Assembly (NCBI RefSeq): GCF_000801105.2
Contig: NC_079515.1
Location: 36,293,407-36,357,406 of the forward strand
From: Raphanus sativus
Lineage: Eukaryota > Streptophyta > Magnoliopsida > Brassicales > Brassicaceae
DNA length: 64,000 nt
Direction: 5' to 3'
In this document: piece by piece, positions 1-11,034 of the stretch
Numbering within the stretch: position 1 is the first letter of the stretch
Layout of the letters: each line of letters opens with the position of its first letter
Translations under genes and position numbers: made by a program
The notes under the pieces: generated by a model
Seen by the model: the letters and a program-made list of their open reading frames with translations, nothing else
Database searches by the model: none
What the model was told of the DNA's origin: nothing

Positions 1-122
1 CCTAAACAAATTTTTCTGGGCCATGCTAGATCATGCGGCCTATACCGATTTTTAGAACACTAGTTAAAACCATTTTGCATCAGCTCGTTTTGTGATTGCA
101 ACAAGAAAAAGTATGTTGTTAC

Positions 123-1147
123 CATTTTCTATCTCCAGCGAAGAAAGCGTTTGAGTCATAGCTTTCTTTGTCTAACTTAGAGAAATTTTCAATCTTCCAT
201 ATGTGTTTTGAGCTAGTAGCATCTTTAATCATTGATAAGCATTCTCCTCTCCCACTTCTTCTCTCCTTGGAAACAAACACATCAGCTCCAAACATGCATG
301 TGTCTTCCATAAGGTAACCGTTTAACGCATTAAAGAAAGTAGCCGTAGGGATGAACTCATCGAATCCCCATTCACGTTTGATCGTATGGAACCGTCTCTC
401 TTTCCCTGCAACATGAAATGCATATGAGAGAGTCATTAATGAAGAAGTGTAGAGAAGCTACAACAAGTCTACCTTGTAGAATCAAGTAACTATCTTTGTT
501 TTGATCTAGCAAATAGAGACGGAAAACAGCCGAGACCTCCCACCCTGGACCCAAGGAGCTAGAGTCAGCCAAAGCCAAGTAAACAGAAACATGATCTTTT
601 GTATTCTTGCTCTTGTTTCCATTTGGATACAGAACCAGCTTCCTGCAAGCAAAACCACATGATAATGATGATTAATCATTTTAACAAGATAAGGTTTGTT
701 AGATAATTAAAGAAAGAAGAAGAAATAAAGTTGTGTGATAATGATGCCTCCTCCTCACCATTTGTAGCCTCCAGCTTCAAAGCTCTCAGTTTCATATCTT
801 TCTATAGCATGCTTTGTAAGGAGTGAGAAAGACTCTATCTTGACCATGTAATGCGTTGGTGGGGCATCAGAAACAGACTTTATGATCTCTGCAGTGATTT
901 TTCATAAAAGTTACCTTTATACTAAATAAAAAGGAAAATGAAAACAATTACACTCTTCATAACAAAACAGGAACAACAACAAAAGGTGAGATATGGAAAG
1001 TTAATCATGAGGCTCATATGTGCATATATACATACACCATTACATACACCATTGTCAGTCTTTGTATGTAATCAAATAGGTAAAATGTAAAAATTATTAG
1101 AGTGAAGAAGAAGTGATAATACCATCATGATCACCCAAACTAGCCAT
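123..1147 (-). CDS. MATH-domain (TRAF-like) protein, 3' end outside window
   Basis: Four exons read on the minus strand: 1147-1123, 888-759, 642-473 and 405-123, all with GT/AG borders and consistent phase. The start MASLGDHDG is followed by a first MATH domain ([13 protein letters not shown] ... [13 protein letters not shown]) and a second one starting at [11 protein letters not shown]. Two junctions split the Trp codon of the GYKW and DRKW motifs, as expected for duplicated MATH repeats. Plant MATH-only proteins are thought to act as protein-binding adaptors; no partner can be read here. The nearest Arabidopsis match I recall is At3g17380. After the donor at 122 no convincing next exon appears in the remaining 122 bases, so the rest lies outside or was displaced by repeat-like sequence. 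Confidence 0.88.
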
Positions 1148-1968
1148 GGGAAGATGGGAAGATAGGCAGAAACCAGAAAGAAAACTAATGTATATGCAGA
1201 TAAGCATCAATCTATTTCACTTCCTATTTATATATGAAAGAAACAGAAAAAAAAACTGTGCTTTAGAATCAAACATATATACTTTGCTTGAAAGGATTTA
1301 ACCTTCTTCTTCATGCATGTAGACTTAGTATTTCCTGTGAGGTTGCAGAAGGAAAAAGCAAGAATATGCATTAACTTAGCAATCATTCCCAAACAAGGTG
1401 GTTCCCAATCCCAACAGGGAGGGAGACAAAGAAACACTTGGAAAAACATTTAAAAAGAGTTGCTTTAAATCTTATTCCAGTCAATCAATGCATTTGGTAA
1501 GGGAGAGAAACAATACTTAAAAGAGTATTAAATAAACTTGAAAGTAACTTATTCACTAGTTGATTTCTGGTCTGAAAAAAAAACTTGTGTATATTATATG
1601 TATTCTGTCAAAAAAAAAACACCACAACAACGTTGGATTTTCAATGTGCTAGTCATGACATTGTGCAACCAAAACAGTTTTATCAGTATTCCGGTTTATC
1701 TTCGGTTTTATACGATATTTAATCTTAAACGACGGTTTTAATCAAACCGGGAAATCGGTTTTGTATTCTTTCCGACACACATGGCCACGTGGTTTGATGA
1801 GAAAAGTCTCCGACCACAGTTTGGTCGCTCGTGTCCGATTATTACCTCCTCTTTTCTCTCTTTCCCCTTCGTTTGATTCGAGAACCAAAAAGAAAGAAAA
1901 AAAACAAAAAGAATCTACGAAAAGCAGTTAGTTAGTGTGATTAGTTTTACGACGACGGAGAAGACGAG

Positions 1969-3299
1969 ATGGAGACAGAGACGACGCCAACGCAATCATA
2001 CAGCGAGCAATGGTACTGGGACGAACGCTACACGAACGAATCCGATCCCTTCGATTGGTACCAAAGCTACGCTTCATTGTCTCCTCTCATCAATCTCTAC
2101 GCCCCTAACCGTCCCCACCCCGTCCTCGTCATCGGCTGCGGAAACTCAGCGTTCAGCGAAGGAATGGTCGACGACGGGTACGAAGACGTGGTCAGCATCG
2201 ATATCTCCTCTGTGGTGATCGATGCTATGGTCAAGAAATACTCCGACCGTCCTCGGCTCAAATGTAAACGTCTCTGTTTTACTCTGAGGGAGAAATGTTT
2301 TTTTTTTTTTGTCTTTTATGTGTGTGTGTGTGGAAAAAAAAAACAGATTTGAAGATGGATGTGCGTGATATGAAGGCGTTTGGAGATGGTTCTTTTGATG
2401 CTGTCATTGATAAAGGAACCTTAGACTCTATTTTGGTGAGACTGGGGATGTCTACTTACTTTCTTTATCTCTAAGATTTTTGATTTCTCACTAGAAATTC
2501 TGATCCTTTTTTTCTTCTCAATGTTTAGTGTGGGAGCAATTCTAGGCAACACTCAACGCAGATGCTTGAGGAAGTTTGGAGGTACTATTTATATCCACAA
2601 ATTTATATTTCTTTCTTGATCATTTTCACATAATAATGAAGCAGTTTGATGAATAAACTATATAGGGTCCTCAAGGATAAAGGAGTCTACATCCTGGTAA
2701 AAGTCTTTGTTATGATTATGCGTTTTTTGTTTGTTTAATGCACATTTAAACTTTTAGATAAATTATCTGTAGATTACATATGGAGCTCCGGATTACCGAC
2801 TTAGGCTGTTTAAAGACTCACGCTCTTGGACGACGAAACTCCATGTGATAGGTCTGCTATATACTTCAGTAACCCTCCTTTGTGATTTCGTATCTTGTAG
2901 TATCTGTGCTAAATGAAACTTGATATTGTTGCAGACAAAAGTTTAACAGATCATCATCAACCATTAGAAACGTCAAAATGGGAACTGACGAAACCCATTC
3001 CTCTAGATGCTGAGGGAAGTTCAGTGGAATCAGCAATTGGCAAAAGCCCTGATGTTCATTACATCTACGTCTGTATTAAGGTGTGTAGTCTGATGCTTTC
3101 TATAGTCTTTTAGCTAAAGTTGATGTTTCTATGTTTGTGGAATACTATTTGCTTCCATCTTTATCACATGACTAAACCACACACTCTTCCACATAGACAC
3201 CATGCAACTTGGTCTGTGTTTCACCTGTGTCTTTTGTTCATTTCGGAAATGGTCTTATCTCAGGATGAGTCGTTGAAGAGGGAAGCAGACACAGCTTGA
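1969..3299 (+). CDS. SAM-dependent methyltransferase, METTL13/EEF1AKMT4-like
   Basis: Seven exons: 1969-2263, 2347-2435, 2529-2581, 2666-2696, 2773-2851, 2935-3080 and 3264-3299, giving 242 residues. The N-terminus has the QWYWDERY / FDWYQSY signature of this family. SAM-binding motif I is VLVIGCGNS (residues about 52-60), followed by the acidic VVSIDIS strand. Then come MDVRDM, the family motif DKGTLDSIL, and a late VYILITYGAPDYR strand. These are hallmarks of the METTL13-type class I methyltransferases, some of which methylate lysines of eEF1A in other eukaryotes; the plant substrate is inferred only. It is transcribed divergently from the MATH gene, with about 820 bp between the two starts. 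Resembles Arabidopsis At3g17365 from memory. Confidence 0.9.
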
Positions 3300-3819
3300 A
3301 GTCATGAGAATCTTTGTTGCTTAGAACATTTAGGTTCTCAAGGACTTGTTTTTTTTTTGTATTTATGAGCAACAGTAAAGACGATCATATCTTGGATTCA
3401 ATGTTATACTTTCTAATTACAGGAGGAACAACAGTTATATTTTTAGCATTCTTGGCTCAACGTTGGTTGCGTTCTTAGCATGCCTTTTCTTAAAAAAAAA
3501 AAAAGCTTTCTGGCCTATCAAGTTTATATCTGCAGATAATGTTGTTGTTAAGGAAGCCGTGTACATAATCTCACTCGAAAAGGTTCCTTTTTAGATTTAT
3601 TTCGTCAAAATCTAAAATTGTACTGATTTTCTAGAAGTATCCAAACCAAAGGGGAAGAACTGTATGATTCGATTTGAAGTATAGAACCACTTGATCAATG
3701 TTATGAAACATTTAAGCTATGACAAACTCTTTTATTAAAGCCAAACTAGCTGCATCATTGGCTAACAATGAACTAGAGAGAGAGAGAGTAAAACAATGAG
3801 ATACTGAAACGAGGCTGCA
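3300..3819. other. intergenic, convergent 3' ends
   Basis: This is the 3' flank of the methyltransferase and of the LYR gene, which converge here. It is AT-rich, with a short A-run at 3493-3504 and a GA microsatellite at 3776-3788. I see no further gene. Confidence 0.6.
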
Positions 3820-4632
3820 TCAGGTTCTCTGGCTAACCTTGCGTCCTGTTAGCTTCTCTGACTCAAACAACATGTGGTTAATGAGTCCCCGAGCAGCACT
3901 GCCAAATACAAACACAAAACATGCTGAGTCATTCCAAACTTCTCAGATAAGACGATAAAATTCCAAGAGTGCTTTCACGAGATGAGAGTGTGATCTATGC
4001 AGCAGTGATACCGTGCATATATATTACAAGTTATAGCATTCACAAGGGAGAAGAAACAAAAGAAACGAAAACAACTCACTCATCCTTTAACTTCTGAATC
4101 TTCTCGGGGTCGGTCTCATTCATGTGTTTTTTAAATTGCTGCCTCACCATACCAACCACCAGCTCAGTGTTGTGTTGCTGTAAGAGTAAACAGTTAAAAA
4201 AAAGTGTATTCCCATACCAAAAGTAAGAAGTCTGCGAGGGTAAAGAACATTGATAAACTTCAATCAGCATTCGATTTAATTTCTTTTATCTAATCAAATA
4301 TATCATATTAGAAACAGGAATGGGAATGGGATTCCTACTAAACACAAACCCATTCAAAGCAACAAAAGCGTCTAAAGCTACAGAGAAACAAATATGTTGA
4401 GAGGAGGAGAAGCCTCACCTGCTTACCAATGAATGTAGCTCTACGAAGACATTCTCGGTACAACTGCCCATAAGGAAAAAAAAGAGAATACATCAGTAAG
4501 AAAAGAAAAGAAAAGAAAAAACAATTTAAGCAGGACACTGTAATAATAATAAAAAAAAAGGAAACAGATGATACAGACCCTAACAACATTGTTAGCGAGC
4601 TCAGGAGGCAAAGAGCCTTGTAGAGTCGGCAT
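3820..4632 (-). CDS. LYR-motif (Complex 1 LYR-like) mitochondrial protein
   Basis: Four small exons on the minus strand: 4632-4579, 4463-4419, 4177-4080 and 3898-3820, giving 91 residues. The second exon opens exactly with the LYR tripeptide (residues 19-21, LYRECLRRA). The rest has the basic helical pattern of the family (VRQQFKKHM, DPEKIQKLKDEA, GLINHMLFESEKLTGRK). LYR proteins bind the acyl carrier protein and help Fe-S transfer or assembly of respiratory complexes in the mitochondrial matrix; which client this one serves cannot be told from sequence. The length of about 90 residues is normal for the family. The intron between exons 1 and 2 holds a Phe/Ser-rich open frame that is a translated pyrimidine tract, not a gene. 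Confidence 0.9.
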
Positions 4633-5276
4633 TAGTGCTTTTCAGTTACGGTTTATTTTCCTGTAATAGCCACAACAAGATTCGCACTTAAATCGATCAG
4701 AAACGTAGAAGCTCTCGTCTACCAAAGAACAAGCTTTACTCTTAAAACCAACAACTTAAAATGAAAAGGCCTTATTTTTGTACAGAAATCTAACAATTAG
4801 GAGTAAGCAACAAAAAAAAATCAAATCATTTTTTTTGAATAGAAACCAGCATCCATTGAAATAGCAATCTGAAACGAATAAAATTATGCAAACCAAATCG
4901 ACGAAGACGGAAACAGATCGAATTCTTACCGGCGATACGTCGAGCTTTCAGATGAGACGGTGAAAGAGAATCATTCAATGGCGAGAGTTTGGGATTTTTC
5001 AGGATTTTAAGACTTTCAGTTACTATAGGCCCATTAATCAACGATCTCAGCCCAAAGGGAAAGTGAAAGACTCTAGTTGCTTCAGAGACTCTAACTCCAG
5101 TAGCATTCCCGCCTAAATCATAAATAGAATTATTATTTTTTTTGAAACACAATCATAAATAGAAATCTTTACAATTTAAAGCATCGAAAACAAAACAGTC
5201 TCTCATTACTCAAACAAAAACCCTAAAATCCACCCCCTCTCTCCGTCCGTCTCCTTCAGGGAAAAGCAACTTTGGT

Positions 5277-7436
5277 ATGGACAACGGTGATCTCGACTCC
5301 GGTTCTGGTTCCGGTTCCGGTTCAGGTCTAATTTCTTGTTCCCTATTTCGTTTCATCAAGTCATGTCTCTCCTGAGAGCTAAAGTCTAGTTAATGGATTT
5401 TATCCCCAGATTCTAGGGTTCATTCTGTTCCTTTTGTCAATCTACCTTTGGGTGTATATCTGTCTCCGTCTTATTTTGTATACGTACTGTACTGATTTTA
5501 GTGTCTTTCTAAATATAAGAGTGTTTCTCTGTTTATGTCTGAATGTGTTTACAATGTTATGAATCTTTCTCTGTGTCTACGCATATGCGTCCTTTTGAAT
5601 ATATGTTCTGTAGTCATTGTAGTGTATGCATACTATATATGTATGCATAAGCTTGTTTCTCTGTTTATGTGTTATAGTCTGAATGTAAAACTCTGCCTCA
5701 TGGGGATTATTTTTGTAGGTATGAAGAAGAAACAAAAGCTTAACGATCCTGTGGATGATAAGCACGAGGCTGTGGTTGATTCTTCTCGTCAAGAAGAAAA
5801 AGAAGATGAGGAGGTGGTGGAGAAGCGTCGTTACAGATCTATGGCCAAGGTTGCCATCGGTAACTTGATCAATCCCACCCTTGAGAACTCTACCATCACC
5901 GACATGGTACACATCGTCTGCCCCACTTTCTCTCTCGACACTTGTAAACTCCAGAACGCGATCCTCGAACTGTACCGAGAAGGCAAAGACAAAATCAAGA
6001 AACTGTTGAAAGAGGCAGGAGGGAAACTAACTCTCTCTTGCGAGTGGATGGTTCTTGGTGACTGGAAATGGACTAGCGAAGACATCGTCGGTCCGATTCT
6101 CCACCAGGATTTTATGGTCATCAGCGTCTACGTCGCCGACGAGGATTTCAAGATGAGGAAATGGATCTTGGCTTACCATCCTCATTCTCCTGAGGATATG
6201 AAAGCGAAAGGCGTTTATCTTGATTCGTTCAAGAACGTTGTTAAGGATTACGAGATTGAGAGCAAGGTGTCAACTCTTCTTGTGCCTAACAATGTTGATC
6301 TTGGTTTGGATGGTTGGATAGAAGAGAGAGGGGAGTGTCAGATTAACCCTAACGTGCTCCTCATCTACTGCTGCTCGGATGTTTTCCGGTTGATGGTTGA
6401 CGACTTGTATAAGGACATACGCATGTCGTGGCTGATGGACCTTGTCCGGATCTTGCTTGGTTGGGAGAGTGATGGAAGATTGTATCCTACTCATTGGACT
6501 CACACGTTGCATAAACTGCAAACGGCTGTAGATATGGAAGCCAAAGATGTGTTTGAAGATGACAAGTATGATTACTACGATTATCCTTGTGATGAAGAGT
6601 GGGTGAGGATTAGAACCTTTTGCAAACTCGCTGGTTGTATTTATAAAGTGGCGAAAGAGCTTTTCGATGGAGAGTATCCTACGGCTAACGTCTACTTCCA
6701 TCTTCTTGTGGAGCTAAAAGTCATGCTGAAAGATGAGATCAAGAATGGAGATGGTGAGTATTTCCTCAGCAAAGGTAAGGAGATTTTGGAGAGGTTTGAT
6801 AAGTATTGGAGTGACATGTTTCTTGTGTTGGCTACTGCTTCTGTGTTGGACCCTCGTTTCAAGATGAAGTATCTAGACTTTTACTGCTCGAAGAATAGTG
6901 ATGATGAAGGTTCAAAAGCTAAGACTGTTTTGGACTACTTACGCAGTCTATATTCTCGCTACGCAGCAAGCGATATAAGTCCACTACCGGAACGTGCTGT
7001 TGAGCCAACTCCCCGGTGTATTTTCTATATGTTCGAAGACGAGGTAGACGAAGAAGAAGAAGACGAAGAGAAGAAGCCTAACGGTTATGGGGAGTTTGCC
7101 TTCTTTCAAGAGTATCTCAAGTCTGAAGGATGTTCAAGAGAGTTTCCTGAGTCGTCAGAGCTTGACTCCTATTTCAAACAGCCTGTTTTGGAGTGGAGCA
7201 AAGACTTGGATGCATTGGATTGGTGGAGGAAAGAGAGCTCAAAGTACCCGATCCTCTCCAGAGTAGCTCGTGACGTTCTATCTATTCCAGTCTCCCGTGG
7301 CACGTCGAACCGTGCGTATGTTGCTGACAAAAGAGAGTGTCCTGAGTTTATTGTCGCATTGGAGGGAGAACTTCTGAACGCCATGATGTGCGGCGAGAGC
7401 TGGCCAGCGACTCTGATATGGCCAAGTCGTTACTAA
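5277..7436 (+). CDS. hAT transposase-derived (domesticated) protein, copy 1
   Basis: Exon 1 (5277-5325) encodes a short Gly-Ser leader, MDNGDLDSGSGSGS. Exon 2 (5719-7436) encodes the rest, 588 residues in total. The middle has the hAT core pattern (P.DEEWVRIRTFCKLAG, YPTANVYFHLLVELKVML, FDKYWSDMFLVLATASVLDPRFKM). The C-terminus carries the hAT dimerisation block (LDALDWWRKESSKYPILSRVARDVLSIPVSRGTS). No BED zinc finger (paired Cys and His) is present at the N-terminus, and the usual R/TRWNST block reads THWTHTL, so transposition activity is unlikely. I see no terminal inverted repeats flanking the gene. An open frame starts earlier inside the intron (5535), but the copy at 11035 has the same two-exon plan, which decides the start. 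Relatives are RICESLEEPER/DAYSLEEPER-type host genes. Confidence 0.85.
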
Positions 7437-7940
7437 GAAACATTAGAATGCTATATTGTCTTCATGAAAACTCAATCACTCTTGTTTTATTTTTCTTAAC
7501 TAAAAGAACTCTTTGATCAAAAAAAAAAAACCGAAACAACTCCTAAAAGTGAAAAACTAATATTTTTATAGATTTTATGAAATTTGTTTTTCATATCTGT
7601 TGCTATGAAGCAAATTGGTACCAAAGAAGAGAGATGTGTATAACAATAAAGATAGAGCTTGGAAATACAAGAGACCAACATCTTGATAGGAAAATAATAA
7701 AGAGAGAGTGGATTAGACTTATCACTAGTAAAAATGTCAAAATATAAAAGAAGAAAAGACCACAGAGTTTGAGTTGATCAAGAGTCGCACGATCTTAGTG
7801 CAAGGGATGTGAAAGCTCGAGAACAAAGATATTGTCTAACTGACTTATTTTGGTCCAAAGAAACATAGATATTGGATAGTGAAGATTAACTGATTAACAA
7901 TCTAATTGTTCATATTCTTTTTTTTCAGCTTTGGTCTGTC
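7437..7940. other. 3' flank between hAT copy 1 and F-box gene
   Basis: This AT-rich stretch holds the 3' untranslated part of hAT copy 1 (about 7437-7605), which is repeated after the truncated copy at 10681-10790. The remainder is the 3' flank of the convergent F-box gene. No other gene is seen. Confidence 0.6.
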
Positions 7941-9209
7941 TCATTGCTTGATTTGGGCTAAGCTTGGAACATATGAGCACCCAAAAGGACGATGAAATTC
8001 TATAGATTCTCCGAGATCTACTCGTCTGAAATATCCACCCTCTCCAATGACATAAGCTATGTTGCGAGTGAAACACATATCTGTGTCTTTATCAAAAACC
8101 ACGACGACTTTCTTCTCTTGGTCAATGAAGAAACTTCCTTGTGACATTCCAAACTGAAAATCTAAGAATGGTTCCATATTCACTGCAAAGAACATGTTCC
8201 ACGAAACCTCTTCAGGCTCAATCTTAGTCGTGACCCAGATCTCCATATGCAAGGAATTATCAATCTGAAATAAGACGGCAAGCTGCTCTTCTCTTACACT
8301 AGAAAGAGTGGCCGTACATTCAAAGCCAGTGTGAAAGGGCAGACCAAGACGCGGACCAAATCTCTGGGTGGTAAAATTGAAACAGATCAAGAAATCAGCA
8401 ACCTCGTAGGGTTCTCCAACTGCTGGTTTAGCTGGATACCTTTCTCGAGCAAACCAATAAGTATTTCCCTTGAGAGACACGCCACGTGCATAAGACTCTA
8501 TATGCCAGTCGGGAGTGACATCAAGAACCCTCCACGAATTAGAGGAGCTTAAGTCGTAGATTTCATGCTCTACAAAGTCATTGCGGAGACGATCAATAAA
8601 TCTCAAAATTTTGTAGCATTTGCTGCTGCTATTCTCGGCGGCGGCGTATCCTATAGCATAGGAATACCAGTCCAGTCTAGGGTGAGGAGGACTTCGGGGG
8701 GGCTCGAGCCACAAGGTTTGACTCGTGTAAGGATTCCAGACAAGGAAACTAGCCAAGTCTTTTGCGATGCATAACAATAGACCGTCGCAGTGATAGACTA
8801 GTGATATATCAACTCGATCTGAATTGTCAAGGCTAGTAAGTTTACCTTGACAGGTTATCGATGGGAGATTGAGTGCCATCAAATAAACCCGAAACTCTAT
8901 CACCATGACCACCGTTGTGCTTTCTGAAAAAGCTCTCAGCTTTTGTTCGCCCATGTGCTTTCTGAAAAAGCTCTCAGCTTTGGTTAAAGTGTTCCACTTT
9001 TTGCAGGATGATCTTGCTCCTCTCAGAGATGTCACCGGAAGCCTGGACAACACCTCCTCTGCCAAATCTCTTGGAAGATCGACCATACTCGTCGTCTCCT
9101 TGCTCCCATCTTTGGATAAAGTGTTGAGCTTTTTTGAACAAGATCGGAAAGTTCTCCTGGGTTTCACCGGAGACGACGACGACGAGATCATCTCCGACAT
9201 CCTCTTCAA
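7941..9209 (-). CDS. F-box protein with F-box-associated (FBA) C-terminal domain
   Basis: A single exon of 422 codons. The F-box is clear: MVDLPRDLAEEVLSRLPVTS then LRGARSSCKKWNTL. The FBA-type region follows (EFRVYLMALNL, DISLVYHCDGLLLCI, LVWNPYTSQTLWLEP, YKILRF, YDLSSSNSWRVLDV, GNTYWFA, LICFNFTTQRFG, and the end FGCSYVPSLAQIKQ). Such proteins are substrate receptors of SCF ubiquitin ligases; the target is unknown. The start is ambiguous: most relatives start at the Met just before DLPRDL (9086), while the frame here is open 41 residues further up through a Ser-rich leader. A 38-bp sequence is tandemly duplicated just after the F-box (see findings) without breaking the frame. The gene sits in opposite orientation between two copies of a hAT-derived gene. 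Confidence 0.88.
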   Translation of the reverse strand: MKRMSEMISSSSSPVKPRRTFRSCSKKLNTLSKDGSKETTSMVDLPRDLAEEVLSRLPVTSLRGARSSCKKWNTLTKAESFFRKHMGEQKLRAFSESTTVVMVIEFRVYLMALNLPSITCQGKLTSLDNSDRVDISLVYHCDGLLLCIAKDLASFLVWNPYTSQTLWLEPPRSPPHPRLDWYSYAIGYAAAENSSSKCYKILRFIDRLRNDFVEHEIYDLSSSNSWRVLDVTPDWHIESYARGVSLKGNTYWFARERYPAKPAVGEPYEVADFLICFNFTTQRFGPRLGLPFHTGFECTATLSSVREEQLAVLFQIDNSLHMEIWVTTKIEPEEVSWNMFFAVNMEPFLDFQFGMSQGSFFIDQEKKVVVVFDKDTDMCFTRNIAYVIGEGGYFRRVDLGESIEFHRPFGCSYVPSLAQIKQ

Positions 9210-9225
9210 CTCTTCCTAATTTCAA

Positions 9226-10071
9226 TAAGGATCGATGTATTTGACAGAAAATTAGATAACTTCAAGCTTCAATTTCGAAATAACAAAATCTTTCTTGGTT
9301 CCGTGTTTACAAGATTTGATTCCGACATAAAAAAAGTACTCTACTTTTGTTCCGGATACCAGTTTGAAGATGCAGAAACCCTACATGAGCGACGGTTTGT
9401 AAAGGTAACTGGGCCATTATGGGCTTTAAAATATAGTTAGGCCTCGCAATGTTTCTGAACCGGCCCAAGCACTTAGGTGACCGAACCCACGAAAAGACAA
9501 AGACTATGTCCGAACCATTACATTCGGTTCGATAGAACTTAATAAATTTCCATGCAAATTAAAGGCAGAATATATATATTTTTTCTTTTGCTTAACAACA
9601 ACTTTCCTCAATGTAGTAAACTGGTTGCATTTATTTTGATCGTCTTATGGTGTTCGGTGTTCCAGAGGATTGACCTATGCGGGAACAAGAACGTGTTAAG
9701 TAAACAATCTATCGTCAAGAGTGTATGAACTTGACCTTAAGATCTCTAATCTCAAACTTTCCGTAGGATTGTTGCTAACTCAGACTAAAGGAAAGACATG
9801 GCACTTCATTACCTAGAGAAAAATATGTAGATTGATGATTGTGGTCATCATAAGACTTTTGGATTATCCCCATTATGCATCTTAGTCGTTTTGATATAGC
9901 AGCTCTTATTTACAATTTTCTTATATAATTGCAGGTTTTGCTCCCAATCCTTTGAACCATAAATTGATTTTTTTTCACAATTCTCGTTTATTGGGTACTA
10001 TAGCTATAGCGAAGGTTAAATTAACGAGTAATTTTCATTTTTTAAGGTAAAAGTTAAAGAGTAATCTTACA
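9226..10071. other. intergenic, no gene seen
   Basis: This is the upstream flank of the F-box gene followed by AT-rich sequence with no protein-like frame. It ends at the abrupt 5' break of the truncated hAT copy near 10078. Confidence 0.5.
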
Positions 10072-10077
10072 TTGCTG

Positions 10078-10680
10078 TTTCTTGTGTTGGCAACTGCTTC
10101 AGTGTTGGACCCTCGGTTCAAGATGAAGTGTCTAGACTTTTACTGCTCGAAGAATAGTGATGATGAAGGTTCAAAAGCTGAGACTGTTTTGGACTACTTA
10201 CGGAATCTGTATTCTTCCTACGCAGCTAGCGAGATACGTCCACTACCAGAACGTGGACCAGCTCCACGCTGTTTCATGTACATGTTCGAAGACGAGTCAG
10301 AAGAAGAGGAAGAGAAGAAGCCTGACGGTTATGGGGACTTTGCTTTCTTTCAAGAGTATCTCAAGTTTGAAGGATGTTCAAGAGAGTTTCATGAGTCGTC
10401 AGAGCTTGATTCCTATTTCAAAGAGCCTGTTTTGGAGTGGAGCAAAGACTTCGATGCACTGGACTGGTGGAGGAAAGAGAGCTCGAAGTACCCGATCCTC
10501 TCCCGAGTAGCTCGTGACATTCTCTCGATTCCAATCTCTCGTGGCACGTCGACCCGTGCGTATGTTGCGGATAAAAGAGAGTGTCCAGAGTTTATTGTCG
10601 CATTGGAGGGTAAACTTTTGAACGCCATGATGTGCGGCGAGAGCTGGCCAGCGACGTTGATATGGCCAAGTCGTTACTAA
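10078..10680 (+). pseudogene. 5'-truncated hAT-derived copy
   Basis: An open frame of about 200 codons, nearly identical in nucleotides to the last third of the gene at 5277-7436. It starts abruptly inside the block FLVLATASVLDPRFKM and ends with the same CGESWPATLIWPSRY terminus. The similarity continues beyond the stop into the 3' flank (GAATGCTATAT, CTTCATGAAAACTCAATC). The whole N-terminal two thirds are missing, and there is no leader exon or promoter match. This is best read as a partial segmental duplicate. The frame is undamaged, so the duplication is young or the C-terminal dimerisation piece is still translated. Confidence 0.8.
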
Positions 10681-11034
10681 GAATGCTATATATGTATTGT
10701 CTTCATGAAAACTCAATCTACTCTTGTTTTATTTTCTTAACTAAAAATGAAAAACTAATATTTTATAGATTTTATGAAATTTCGTTTAATCACATCCGTC
10801 CCCAACTTGACATTAGCTACCGTCTGATTATTCAATAACTGGTCGCCACGTATGTGAGGTTAGCATTCCCACCTAAACAATAAATAAGATCCTACAAAGA
10901 TTTAAACATTGACAATCAGAAAGTTCTAAAAAAAAAAAACATTGAGAATCTGAACCGTCTTTTATATTAACCCTAGTATTCCTCTCTCTCCCTTCGTCTC
11001 CCCACAGACAGAAGACAGAACAGCAACCCTTGTT

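Noticed and set aside
1228..1449. Minus-strand open frame MFFQVFLCLPPCWDW...
   Set aside because: It lies in the leader region of the MATH gene, has no family likeness or splice partners, and is rich in Phe/Cys from AT-rich DNA.
1937..2218. Plus-strand open frame overlapping the methyltransferase start
   Set aside because: It is an out-of-frame shadow of exon 1; the frame with the SAM motif is the real one.
4338..4600. Phe/Leu-rich minus-strand frames
   Set aside because: They are the intron of the LYR gene; the apparent protein is a translated pyrimidine tract.
5535..5718. Upstream start of the long hAT frame
   Set aside because: This part is intronic: the paralogue at 11035 shows the same leader exon and acceptor, and the translated residues are low complexity.
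8331..9219. Plus-strand frames opposite the F-box gene
   Set aside because: They are antisense shadows of the F-box coding sequence.
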